Source of the DNA: Levilactobacillus huananensis
GTDB lineage: Bacteria; Bacillota; Bacilli; Lactobacillales; Lactobacillaceae
NCBI RefSeq assembly: GCF_003946145.1
Contig: NZ_RHOC01000007.1
Location: 50,861-114,860 of the forward strand
Length of the DNA: 64,000 nt
Direction: 5' to 3'
Made by a program: the position numbers and the translations under genes. The notes below the pieces were generated by a model. It was given only the letters and a program-made list of their open reading frames with translations. It did not search any database and was not told the origin of the DNA. This document shows, in pieces, positions 33,665-41,325 of this stretch (positions within the stretch are counted from its first letter, which is position 1; every line of letters starts with the position of its first letter).

Positions 33665-34060
33665 TCACACATCTTCTCTAAACTCTCGCCTAATAACTTC
33701 CTTGACCGAACGTTCACTGACGTTAAACCACCAGTCAGCATATTCAAAGCCAGCCGCCCGGAAACCAGCTAACAACATAGCGCCCTTAAAAGCCCCGTTA
33801 TAAACATAAAAGCCGTTACGCTCAAAAAGGTGTTTTAAACCGTAGCTAGTTCTGCCATGGTAAATTGTCTTGCGCTTACCTAGTTGCTGACACCACTCAA
33901 CTAATGCTGATTGTTGCTCATCCGTTAGTTCCCAAAAAGCATTAGGTGAATCATACTTATTAAAGTCTGGCCGACTATACTCGGTGTTCCCATAAAGCGA
34001 CTCAACGGGGATGGGGAGCTGTCCGCCACAATATTCAGCTTCTAAATCCATTCTATTCAT
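33665..34060 (-). CDS. Phage/satellite protein of unknown function
   Basis: 131 residues. The segment TSYGLKHLFERNGFYVYNGAF and KGAMLLAGFRAAGFEYADWW resembles proteins I have seen in lactobacillus phages and islands, without known function. AAAGGTGAT lies five bases before the ATG. First gene of the three-gene leftward group. Confidence 0.7.
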   Translation of the reverse strand: MNRMDLEAEYCGGQLPIPVESLYGNTEYSRPDFNKYDSPNAFWELTDEQQSALVEWCQQLGKRKTIYHGRTSYGLKHLFERNGFYVYNGAFKGAMLLAGFRAAGFEYADWWFNVSERSVKEVIRREFREDV

Positions 34061-34215
34061 GTTTTATCACCTTTTTTTGTTATTCGATCATGAAACATCA
34101 CACACTCGCTCTGTATAAAAACGAACTAATTATATTTTTAAAATGCACATTGTTCGTATTATTCAGATTAGCGTGAATTAACATATAACGTCTGTAGAAT
34201 TGAAATACGAAAAAA
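34061..34215. other. AT-rich segment beside the iterons
   Basis: No gene. The stretch is strongly AT-rich (for example 34128-34144 and 34181-34200) and adjoins the GTGTAAC iterons; it probably holds the promoter for the leftward genes and may be the unwinding part of the origin. Confidence 0.45.
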
Positions 34216-34447
34216 GTGTAACTTGTGTAACCAATTGCCAATGAGGCCTTTGATATCAAGGGGTTCATTGGTTACACTTATGCCTTTTTTAGTGTAACTT
34301 GGTTACACTTTTTCTGTAACTTTCCGTAACCTCGATGACGGTTACACTTTTAAAGTGTAACCAGTTACACTTATTTTTTCGAAAGTGTAACCATGATAGC
34401 GCCTTGATTACCAAGGGATAAGCCTATTCTGGTTACACAAGTTACAC
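34216..34447. other. Candidate replication origin: 11 GTGTAAC iterons on both strands
   Basis: GTGTAAC occurs on the plus strand at 34216, 34225, 34292, 34355 and 34385 and on the minus strand at 34271-34277, 34302-34308, 34341-34347, 34364-34370, 34432-34438 and 34441-34447. Two pairs form palindromes (34292-34308 and 34355-34370). The cluster directly follows the primase-helicase stop, where satellite islands carry the origin bound by their own Rep. Confidence 0.8.
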
Positions 34448-34464
34448 TTTTTAACCCAACTCAC

Positions 34465-35943
34465 TTACACACTCTTTTTAACAATGCAATTGTAAGTTTT
34501 CCCTTGTTCGGGTATTCTGACAAAAGCCACTAATTCATCTTGTGTGTTCAGACTCTTTACTTGCCGAATATCTGCCTTGGACAACTTAGCCCTTTTCTTC
34601 TCGTAAGTGGGAATTGTCGTCATAAATCGCCGAATAAATTTGCTTTGGCCTAGGGCCTTAAGACCATTAATGCTGCAATACTTCTTGTAATACTCGTACA
34701 GGTAATATGTTGGCACCTTATCCACATTGACTTGGTCAAAGAAGCTCACCTTAAACCCAACCAACGGGTTATTATCTTCTTCAAAGTCAGCCAAGGCTTT
34801 CTTAGAGACCTCGGGGACGCTAAACTTCTCAAAATCCAACTGTAAAGCCTGATAGAGTACATATTCCAATACGTCTTGACGCGTAATATAATCGTTACGA
34901 ATGCTCCAATTATCACCATGACCCTGAAAGTGATTGTTAAATGGGACGATCACAATCCGCCGCATAGTTCCCCCCTTGTTGTGAAAGTTGGGTAAGCCAT
35001 TGCAGGACTGAACAACCGTGCACCTTAGCGCTGACGTGTACCCGTCTTGCCCTTTAGACTCAATGTTTACCAAGTCACCAGTTACCACACTATTAAAGTT
35101 GCTACTGTCCTTGATATAAATATCCGGGGCAATATCATCTCCAATGCAGACCGTTTTACCGACCAATCCAGACAAGCGAAAACGGGCATCAAACTCATTC
35201 ACTTTCAAAGCACCAACATTGTTTAACCCGACTAAGTGCCGGATAAGTTCTTGAAATGTCCCTTTACCGCTGTTACCTAGCTCACTGAACAAGAAGATGG
35301 CTTTCTTACGGGTATAATTACCGTTCAGGCAATCGTTAATGACCTCCCATAGCAGATTGATAATCTCTTTATCCCCGCAAGCCAACTCGTTAAACCAGCC
35401 GTCTACCGTCCAGCCTTTAATGTTAGGTGGCACCGGGTTGTCACGGTAGCTCGTGGTTATTTTGGTCGTAAACACATAATCTGAGCTAAACGGCATTAGC
35501 CGGTGTTGCTTTAAATTCCAAATACCGTTCTCCACTGGAATAAGGTAACGCTCATTGGTCGGCTGTTTGATGGGAACTTGGTTCATTAGGTGGTACACCA
35601 CGTCCGTTGCGTCTCTCTCGTTATAATCTGGATCAACCATTGAAATTAAACGGTGAATATACCGGTAGTTTTGCGTGTAAATGCCACTACTTGGTAGATA
35701 GACCGCCAGTCGTTCGGTCTCACTCTCGGAAAATAGGCACATTTTTAAATGACGCCTCATGATGTAGGAGGTCTCTAATGTCGGTAGATGGGGCAAAATG
35801 CCTCTCTCGGCTTGTTTGTCCGTTTGGTGGGATAACTTCCAGTTCTTACCGTCTGCTTTCAACAGCGTGTATATATCGGCCTTATCAGCCTCAACTATCT
35901 TTTTATCTCGTTCAGCGGCTAACCGTTCGATCTCCGCATCCAT
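34465..35943 (-). CDS. Phage/plasmid primase-helicase, P4 family (Rep)
   Basis: 492 residues. An N-terminal D5-like region is followed by an SF3-type helicase domain with Walker A ELGNSGKGT at about 221-229, GDDIAPDIY as part of the Walker B region, and the SF3 motif C segment VVQSCNGLPNF. It unwinds the island origin and starts replication; the iterons lie just after its stop. AGGAGG precedes the ATG by eight bases. Thirteen bases separate it from the prim-pol gene, so both act as a split pri-rep pair. Confidence 0.92.
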   Translation of the reverse strand: MDAEIERLAAERDKKIVEADKADIYTLLKADGKNWKLSHQTDKQAERGILPHLPTLETSYIMRRHLKMCLFSESETERLAVYLPSSGIYTQNYRYIHRLISMVDPDYNERDATDVVYHLMNQVPIKQPTNERYLIPVENGIWNLKQHRLMPFSSDYVFTTKITTSYRDNPVPPNIKGWTVDGWFNELACGDKEIINLLWEVINDCLNGNYTRKKAIFLFSELGNSGKGTFQELIRHLVGLNNVGALKVNEFDARFRLSGLVGKTVCIGDDIAPDIYIKDSSNFNSVVTGDLVNIESKGQDGYTSALRCTVVQSCNGLPNFHNKGGTMRRIVIVPFNNHFQGHGDNWSIRNDYITRQDVLEYVLYQALQLDFEKFSVPEVSKKALADFEEDNNPLVGFKVSFFDQVNVDKVPTYYLYEYYKKYCSINGLKALGQSKFIRRFMTTIPTYEKKRAKLSKADIRQVKSLNTQDELVAFVRIPEQGKTYNCIVKKSV

Positions 35944-35956
35944 ACGCTTAACCTCC

Positions 35957-36727
35957 TTACCGTTTCAGAATTGATATGAATATCCGGTTAACCTCTTTAT
36001 CTGGTAAAGGCGTCTCTAACCGGCCGTTGGCATATTGCAATAACTCATAAGCTGTTTCACTTTGGCACCCCGTGTTGAGTATCTTGCCAACTAGTGAGGT
36101 TAGAAACACATTGCGGTTACCCGTGGTCGTCCCTTGTACTAAATCATCTAACCACCGGCCAGCCCATGTCTTATGGGTTGCCTTAGCGGTCTTACGGGCT
36201 ACATCCAGCTTTGACTTGGTTAGATCACGGGTTAACCAGTCTGGTACTTGCTTAGCTTGGGCTATCGTTGCCCCAGATAAGGGATGATAGCTTTTACCAT
36301 CAATTACACTGGGTGCAATCACGACAAAGTCCGTCAGTATATCTATGCCCGGTCGCCAATTCACCCGTTTATGGGGATGCTGCCCCTTAAGTTTAAAGAA
36401 CAAATGAAGTCCATCCCCCGGTGTCTGCTCACTATAGGTGTTTATGGGTAGTTCATAACCGGCTTCCTTTAGCTTAGCCAGACTGATTACCCCGTTATGG
36501 CTGCTATTGTGCCGGTCAATGTCCACTACTAGCAGGTTAGCCGCATCTAAGCGCAAACCAATGTTGATATGAGGCCCTGCCTTAAACCACCCTGAAACGG
36601 CCTCTAAATCGCTTGTCGCCGACTTGTACCCATCAGTATCTTTCAAGGGTAGCTTGGTATTAGCCACTAGTGGAAACAACTTAAAACCCTGCCTAGCCAA
36701 CGCGAGTGCATACTCTTTTCTATCCAC
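35957..36727 (-). CDS. Bifunctional DNA primase/polymerase (prim-pol), N-terminal type
   Basis: About 256 residues. The prim-pol domain covers about 5-160: GFKLFPL, GYKSATSD, the metal-binding VVDIDRH and the later GDGLHLFFK. The C-terminal 90 residues form a helical primase-C-like part. It makes primers for the adjacent helicase. The GTG at 36727 has GAGGTG at good spacing; a GTG three codons upstream is an alternative. Confidence 0.9.
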   Translation of the reverse strand: MDRKEYALALARQGFKLFPLVANTKLPLKDTDGYKSATSDLEAVSGWFKAGPHINIGLRLDAANLLVVDIDRHNSSHNGVISLAKLKEAGYELPINTYSEQTPGDGLHLFFKLKGQHPHKRVNWRPGIDILTDFVVIAPSVIDGKSYHPLSGATIAQAKQVPDWLTRDLTKSKLDVARKTAKATHKTWAGRWLDDLVQGTTTGNRNVFLTSLVGKILNTGCQSETAYELLQYANGRLETPLPDKEVNRIFISILKR

Positions 36728-36738
36728 ATTGATCACCT

Positions 36739-36963
36739 CTATTTGGCGTGGCCAAGATGAGGCATAATGGCCAGTGAGTTCTTTACTCCTGCGTTGTTGA
36801 CTTTAAGCCGGTGTATCTGCTGATTAACGGCCTGACGTTGCTTATCTGTTAGCTTTGTTTTGTTGACCAGTTTCTGTAAGTAATCCAACTGAACTAGCGT
36901 CCCATTTAAAGCCACTGTGGCCTCATGCAATATATGAGTTAACTTCAATGATTGATTGTTCAT
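36739..36963 (-). CDS. Small helical island protein
   Basis: About 74 residues, mainly helical with heptad-like spacing (LQKLVNKTKLTDKQRQAVNQ). ATG 36963 has GGAGG eight bases upstream and shares one base with the preceding stop (TGATG), so translation is coupled. Replication accessory role is guessed from position only. Confidence 0.7.
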   Translation of the reverse strand: MNNQSLKLTHILHEATVALNGTLVQLDYLQKLVNKTKLTDKQRQAVNQQIHRLKVNNAGVKNSLAIMPHLGHAK

Positions 36964-37199
36964 CAGTCTTCCTCCGGGCAAATAGCGTTTGACACAGCAA
37001 ACATGGTTTCAGAGATGTTTAATAGGTTATCTTCCAAGTTATCCGCTAAATGACTCTCAAAATAATAGTTTCCCCAAGCCTTATCATCCCTTGTAAGTGC
37101 GATAATCATGCTTAGACTGTCAATGCTGACTTTCATCGACTCCCAAGCCTCTGTTAGCGTTTCAGCCTGCTTCAATAATTCTTTTTCATCCAAAATCAT
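36963..37199 (-). CDS. Small acidic helical island protein
   Basis: About 78 residues, acidic, helical. ATG 37199 follows AGGAAAGAGG; the upstream frame to 37268 has no ribosome site. Overlaps the next gene by one base. No family recognised. Confidence 0.7.
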   Translation of the reverse strand: MILDEKELLKQAETLTEAWESMKVSIDSLSMIIALTRDDKAWGNYYFESHLADNLEDNLLNISETMFAVSNAICPEED

Positions 37200-37336
37200 T
37201 GCCTCTTTCCTGTATTTTGCGTAAAATAGGCAATGAAAAAAGCATACAAATGCTGTTATTTCTGGCACATCCTGTACTCGCCAAAGTTAGGGGATGTGTT
37301 TTTTTGTATGCTCTTATTCATTACTATTCTCCGTTC

Positions 37337-37426
37337 TTACTTACGTTTCAGACCAACTATGCCGGTTGCAATGCCTAGAAAGTAACTAGCCATGAAGCCA
37401 ACTAACAGCAAATTAACTAATGTCAT
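37337..37426 (-). CDS. 29-residue hydrophobic peptide
   Basis: MTLVNLLLVGFMASYFLGIA followed by TGIVGLKRK: one membrane segment and a basic end. A full AGGAGGTG at 37432-37439 with five-base spacing supports translation. Its size and make-up recall small holin-like or type I toxins of lactobacilli, but no antitoxin RNA has been identified. Confidence 0.55.
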   Translation of the reverse strand: MTLVNLLLVGFMASYFLGIATGIVGLKRK

Positions 37427-37501
37427 ACGCTCACCTCCTCAAAGTGGGACACTTAAAATGATTGCGAAATGGTCTACCACCGCTGGTTTTTGTTTTATGT
37501 G

Positions 37502-37786
37502 TTACTGATTCAAAACCCATTCCGTAATTTCTCGCTTGTAACCCATGGTCTTGTTGACCTCTGGCATTTCATGGATTGGCATACCGCTCTTAATAAGTAC
37601 CGTCACCGTTGTGTCAGTCACCTTTAACCATTTAGCTATGGAATGCTTAGAACTCAACCACGGGCTATCTATGCCCGTTTGGCGGCGTGCTTCTTCCACC
37701 GCTTGCTTAATCGTTGCCATTACTTGCTTCTTCAATTGCTCGTCATACTCTGGCGATAACACCACCCGGAATGGTGATTGATCCAC
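37502..37786 (-). CDS. Excisionase-type HTH protein (DUF771-like)
   Basis: 94 residues from GTG 37786 (AAGAGGG eight bases upstream). The C-terminal half has a helix-turn-helix of the excisionase kind: SKHSIAKWLKVTDTTVTVLI, then KSGMPIHEMPEVNKTMGYKR. Such proteins direct excision or regulate early genes. It lies between the Rha-like regulator and the replication genes. The in-frame ATG further upstream lies inside the preceding gene and lacks a ribosome site. Confidence 0.7.
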   Translation of the reverse strand: MDQSPFRVVLSPEYDEQLKKQVMATIKQAVEEARRQTGIDSPWLSSKHSIAKWLKVTDTTVTVLIKSGMPIHEMPEVNKTMGYKREITEWVLNQ

Positions 37787-37802
37787 TGGCCACACCCTCT
37801 TA

Positions 37803-38471
37803 TTAGTTTTTAACTGGCAATTGCAACGTGACTTTGTAAACCACCCCCTTAATTTGAAGGGCCTGTTTAATTTGCTGGTAGTCCATCCCCACATCCAGCA
37901 ATACTTCTACCCGATTCTTAACCAGTCTCACTGCTTCGGCCTCATCACTGCTTAGGTACGTGGTGATTGCTTCGCTCTTGGGGATGTCCCGTGCCTTACG
38001 TAGCTTCGTGCTATCTACGCCTAACGCCTGTTTATAGATCAAGCGATTAAACGTGCTGTATTCGTGACCGTGCATTTTAATCTGGCTATCAGCTATCGTG
38101 GCATGTAAACTCTTTGAGAACTGCTTACCAAGCTCAAACTGGGCACGGCGTTCAATCAGTTCACGTTGCATAGCATAGAACTGTGCTACCAACTCCTCTT
38201 TGAAGTCAGCAACCCGTGGTGTGTTCTTTAAAAATGTGATGAGGAGTGTTGCCTGCTGCTGATTTAGTAAGTAAGTTTTAGACTCCTGACCACTTGCCAT
38301 AGGCCGGATTTTAAATCCGACCTTACCCATTCGCTCCAATCGTTGATAAATATTCCGAATCATACGATTAACTGAATCTCGTTCAATTCCCGCATACTCC
38401 GCAATCACATCCCCGGTCGTAAACGGTTCAGCGTCTACCTGCTGGGATGATAAGAAAACTAGATCATTCAT
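37803..38471 (-). CDS. Rha family phage regulatory protein
   Basis: 222 residues. The Rha DNA-binding part lies at about 1-105 (MNDLVFLSSQQVDAEPFTTG, then VNRMIRNIYQRLERMG and KTYLLNQQQATLLITFLKNT), followed by a C-terminal domain. In lambdoid phages Rha interferes with growth of phages lacking integration host factor; in Firmicutes it is an early regulator. ATG 38471 has AAGGAGG. It starts just after the XRE gene stop, in one operon. Confidence 0.85.
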   Translation of the reverse strand: MNDLVFLSSQQVDAEPFTTGDVIAEYAGIERDSVNRMIRNIYQRLERMGKVGFKIRPMASGQESKTYLLNQQQATLLITFLKNTPRVADFKEELVAQFYAMQRELIERRAQFELGKQFSKSLHATIADSQIKMHGHEYSTFNRLIYKQALGVDSTKLRKARDIPKSEAITTYLSSDEAEAVRLVKNRVEVLLDVGMDYQQIKQALQIKGVVYKVTLQLPVKN

Positions 38472-38472
38472 G

Positions 38473-38688
38473 CTAGGCCTCCTTGGTAGGCTTCTTTGGC
38501 GTGTACTCAATTAACTCTGACAGTGGAATTTGTAAGTAATCACATAATTTAGACAAGGTTTCTAAGCTAGCATGTCCCGTTCCATAATAAAGGCTAGTAA
38601 GAGTTGACCGTGATATGCCTGTCCCCCTATGAATATCTGAAATTTTCAAACGTTTGACCCCCATTACTGTTGATAAATTATTTTTCAT
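38473..38688 (-). CDS. XRE family regulator (Cro-like), 71 residues
   Basis: A single HTH_3 domain: MKNNLSTVMGVKRLKISDIH, then TGISRSTLTSLYYG and LSKLCDYLQIPLSELIEY. It is the first gene of the leftward early operon and is divergent from the other XRE gene, so it probably plays the Cro part of the switch. ATG 38688 has AAGGAG; the frame upstream to 38730 has none. Confidence 0.85.
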   Translation of the reverse strand: MKNNLSTVMGVKRLKISDIHRGTGISRSTLTSLYYGTGHASLETLSKLCDYLQIPLSELIEYTPKKPTKEA

Positions 38689-38741
38689 TGTCTCAACTCC
38701 TTTTTGAAGCTTTAACGCTTCTTTTTTCATTGAACATACTA

Positions 38742-38792
38742 AAGATACTAAATAAAAGTTCGATTGTCAATACATAATGCAGGATATATGCT
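38742..38792. promoter_or_regulatory. Back-to-back divergent promoters sharing one -35 box
   Basis: Plus: TTGTCA (38764-38769), 17 bases, TATGCT (38787-38792). Minus: TTGACA (38765-38770), 17 bases, TATCTT (38742-38747). Both -35 boxes fall on the palindrome ATTGTCAAT, so the two promoters compete for polymerase. Confidence 0.75.
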
Positions 38793-38816
38793 ACAATTCT
38801 TTTAGAGGTGGAACTT

Positions 38817-39461
38817 ATGATTACAAATAAATTGTCTGTCCTTATGGCAGAACGAAAACTAAAGGCAACACGCATTTCCAGTGATACTGGTATCGCTCGT
38901 TCTACTTTATCCGGTCTCACAAATGAATCGAGCAAAATGATACAGTTTGAAACAATTAACACATTGTGTAATTATTTGCGTATAACCCCAAATGATTTTC
39001 TTCTATACTCTCCGTTTGATATAGAGTTTGACATACAACCTGTGGATGTTTCCGCATTTTGTTTACCAAAAAGCGATACTGATGACTCTCTAGATGGTCC
39101 TATTGTTGGCATTAACACTTTTAAAGTCGATATTTTCGTCAAGATATCTAAAAACGGCCATTCGTACGATACTTACGAATTAAACGCTGGCTTGAATGGT
39201 GACTATCAACCGTCTAACGAAGATACTAGTTCGGTAGAATTATTTGGCCTACCAACAATAAACTTAGACATTTCTTCTGTAGGAAAAGAATTGATTTCTT
39301 TTTGGACTGAACAATCTTTGCACGCTTTTTATAGTCTTGTAGAGAACCGTTTTCAGAAAGTGTTTAAGGAATCGGCCATTCAATTTCTTAATGAAAGTTC
39401 ACGCAGTACTATCTTCAACAACGCTACATTTTCGATAGCTCTACCTATTACCCCATTTTAA
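38817..39461 (+). CDS. XRE family regulator, CI-like repressor of the island
   Basis: 214 residues. The N-terminal HTH covers about 1-65 (LMAERKLKATRISSDTG, IARSTLSGLTNESS, then LCNYLRITPNDFLLY). The remaining 150 residues have no LexA/CI peptidase motif, so helper-protein induction as in SaPI Stl repressors, and not RecA cleavage, is plausible. ATG 38817 lies five bases after AGAGGTGG. It precedes the integrase gene. Confidence 0.8.
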   Translation: MITNKLSVLMAERKLKATRISSDTGIARSTLSGLTNESSKMIQFETINTLCNYLRITPNDFLLYSPFDIEFDIQPVDVSAFCLPKSDTDDSLDGPIVGINTFKVDIFVKISKNGHSYDTYELNAGLNGDYQPSNEDTSSVELFGLPTINLDISSVGKELISFWTEQSLHAFYSLVENRFQKVFKESAIQFLNESSRSTIFNNATFSIALPITPF

Positions 39462-39524
39462 CTATTTCTTAACTCCACGCTTCTTACATACCTACCACCG
39501 CTGGGTTATGGAGGAGTTCGTATC

Positions 39525-40679
39525 ATGGCAAGCATTAAAAAGTACACTGATAGACACGGAGATACCCGTTACAGCTTTCAACTCTACGTTGGGACTAACC
39601 CACAAACGGGAAAGCCTAAAAAGACTTCTCGCCGGGGATTTAAGACAAAAAAAGAAGCCACCCTTGCCGCCTCTAGGTTAGAACTAGAAGCCAGCACTGG
39701 TAGCTTGCAACAAGACAATAATATTCTGTTTGAAACGGTCTATCACGAATGGTATGCCGAGTACGTCAACACTGTACGGGAAAGCACCACTGTTCGGGTA
39801 ACGAAGATGTTCGATAATCATATTTTACCAGCTTTTGGTAATAAACGCATTCGAACGATCACGTTAGCAGACGTTCAGAGGGCCGTTAACGGCTGGTTTA
39901 AGGAAGTTAAGGTAAACTATAAGCGCTGGTATAACTTTGCCAATATGGTGTTTAAATACGCCTTAAAGCAGGGCTATATCATCAGCAACCCAGCTACTCT
40001 GGTGACCATGCCTAAACGTCGGGACAATTGGCAACGTGATCCCAATAAGTTCTGGACTAAACAACAATTAATTCATTTCTTTAGCTATATTGACCCGGTA
40101 GAGGACGCTGAAAAGTACACCTTGTTTCGTGTATTAGCTTATACCGGCATTCGCCGTGGTGAGTGTCTGGCCCTTACATGGCAGGATATTAATTTCAAGC
40201 AAGCCACCCTATCAGTGAATAAATCTATTGCGCAAGGCACTGGTGGTAAACAGATTATCCAGCCGCCTAAGACTAATACAGGTAAACGGATCATCCCTTT
40301 AGATGATATTACACTAGGCCACCTTAAACACTGGCGGCATGCTCAACAGCGCTTATATCTCATGATGGGGTACAATACCATGGCACCGGGCCAATTAATC
40401 TTTGCCAACACTAAGAATGGCATGAAGTCGCTTAATACTCCGGGAAAATGGTTACACGCAATCATCGATGATAAACCGGATGAGTTCCCTAGAATAACAA
40501 TCCACAAGCTACGGCATACTCATGCTACTTTACTTTTTGAGGCTGGCGCTTCTATTAAGGAAGTACAGGATAGATTAGGGGATGCCGATGTTGATACTGT
40601 TATGAATGTTTACGCTCACGTTTCTAACGAACAGCGTAGAAATACGACGGATAAATTAACTCGATTTATGGAATCTTAA
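39525..40679 (+). CDS. int: Tyrosine recombinase (integrase)
   Basis: 384 residues. An N-terminal arm-binding AP2-like part (about 1-60, with SRRGFKTKKEA), a core-binding SAM-like domain (about 65-160) and a catalytic domain with Arg210 in TGIRRGE, HKLRHTH (His327, Arg330) and Tyr363 in NVYAHV. The usual histidine of LGH is Asp353 here. It integrates the island at the tRNA-Ala 3' end; attR lies 127 bases downstream. GGAGG precedes the ATG. Confidence 0.95.
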   Translation: MASIKKYTDRHGDTRYSFQLYVGTNPQTGKPKKTSRRGFKTKKEATLAASRLELEASTGSLQQDNNILFETVYHEWYAEYVNTVRESTTVRVTKMFDNHILPAFGNKRIRTITLADVQRAVNGWFKEVKVNYKRWYNFANMVFKYALKQGYIISNPATLVTMPKRRDNWQRDPNKFWTKQQLIHFFSYIDPVEDAEKYTLFRVLAYTGIRRGECLALTWQDINFKQATLSVNKSIAQGTGGKQIIQPPKTNTGKRIIPLDDITLGHLKHWRHAQQRLYLMMGYNTMAPGQLIFANTKNGMKSLNTPGKWLHAIIDDKPDEFPRITIHKLRHTHATLLFEAGASIKEVQDRLGDADVDTVMNVYAHVSNEQRRNTTDKLTRFMES

Positions 40680-40718
40680 TTTCCAGTATTTTCCAGTAAA
40701 TTGAGCAAAAATTAGGTA

Positions 40719-40741
40719 AATGGCATTCAATTTGGCATTCA
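40719..40741. repeat. Right arm-type repeat of the island
   Basis: Identical over 23 bases to 29899-29921 and placed about 70 bases inside attR, as arm-type integrase sites are. Confidence 0.7.
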
Positions 40742-40805
40742 CAGAATTTTAAAAAGCAATTCCATCCCCCATGTACCTTGGTATATAAGCATTCGTTAAA
40801 ATGTG

Positions 40806-40831
40806 GGTTCAATCCCGGTAGGGTCCATTGG
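40806..40831. repeat. attR, displaced tRNA 3' end
   Basis: GGTTCAA..CCGGTAGGGTCCATTGG repeats the T arm and acceptor end of tRNA-Ala, 24 of 26 bases equal, the last 17 identical. Confidence 0.9.
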
Positions 40832-40889
40832 ATAGGTTTTAGTGGAATGTAATGAGCATCAAAGTGTTATCGATAGTGATAGATATGAA

Positions 40890-40929
40890 TAGAGCGTGAG
40901 CTGAGAAATTAGCTCACGCTCTATTTTTT
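40890..40929 (+). terminator. Terminator originally serving tRNA-Ala
   Basis: TAGAGCGTGAGCT pairs with AGCTCACGCTCTA and TTTTTT follows. It lies 60 bases after attR and so was downstream of the tRNA before integration. Confidence 0.85.
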
Positions 40930-41246
40930 ATTTCGCACCAATGACACCAACTGAGCATCACTTTTTGACCTCAATATCATTGAACCTTTTTAATAAAGGT
41001 TTCAACAATCGACCTGATAATGTCAGTAATCGGCAACGAAAACAGACTATCTAATTGCCTTCCAAAAATCAGCTATATAAAATACATATTCAAATAACGG
41101 CCCCATTTTCACTTTGCCAATCCCTTGTCCCCCATAGAGTACAGCGAATACGAAATACAACTCAAAAACGTTTTTTGGAATTTAACTACTACTTTGCCAC
41201 ATTTCTATTCCTCAAGAATAAATTGTGGTTCGTTATGGATGGTATC
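40930..41246. other. Intergenic stretch without recognised gene
   Basis: AT-rich. A plus-strand frame at 41055-41291 has no ribosome site, odd composition and runs through the terminator below, so I do not call it. A small AACCTTT/AAAGGTT hairpin near 40984-41003 is the only structure seen. Confidence 0.5.
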
Positions 41247-41272
41247 AAAAAACGAGTCTGTCCCAGACTCGT
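41247..41272 (-). terminator. Terminator of LysR gene
   Basis: On the minus strand ACGAGTCTG-GGA-CAGACTCGT is a nine-base stem followed by TTTTTT. Confidence 0.85.
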
Positions 41273-41325
41273 TCCTACGTTTAGTCAATAACTAATGACG
41301 GCTTAATAGTAAGCTGGTTCCGTGA

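Larger units (their letters stand above)
29788..40831. mobile_element. PICI-like phage-satellite island integrated in tRNA-Ala
   Basis: About 11.0 kb between the two copies of the 17-base core. From right to left it holds a tyrosine integrase next to attR, divergent XRE regulators, a Rha-like regulator, an excisionase-type small HTH protein, prim-pol and P4-type primase-helicase genes, an iteron origin, three small genes and AT-rich cargo. No portal, capsid, tail, lysis or large terminase gene is present, so it is not a full prophage. The order int, regulators, pri-rep, ori is that of phage-inducible chromosomal islands. Whether it is mobilised by a helper phage is unknown. Confidence 0.85.

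Noticed and set aside
34216..34447. Repeated GTGTAAC units considered as a CRISPR array
   Set aside because: Units are seven bases, in both orientations and irregularly spaced; there are no long repeats, no spacers of equal length and no cas genes. An iteron origin fits better.
29788..40831. Complete prophage
   Set aside because: No head, tail, lysis or terminase genes and only 11 kb; a satellite or integrative island fits.
41055..41291. Plus-strand reading frame of 78 codons
   Set aside because: No ribosome site, atypical composition, and it runs through the LysR terminator hairpin.
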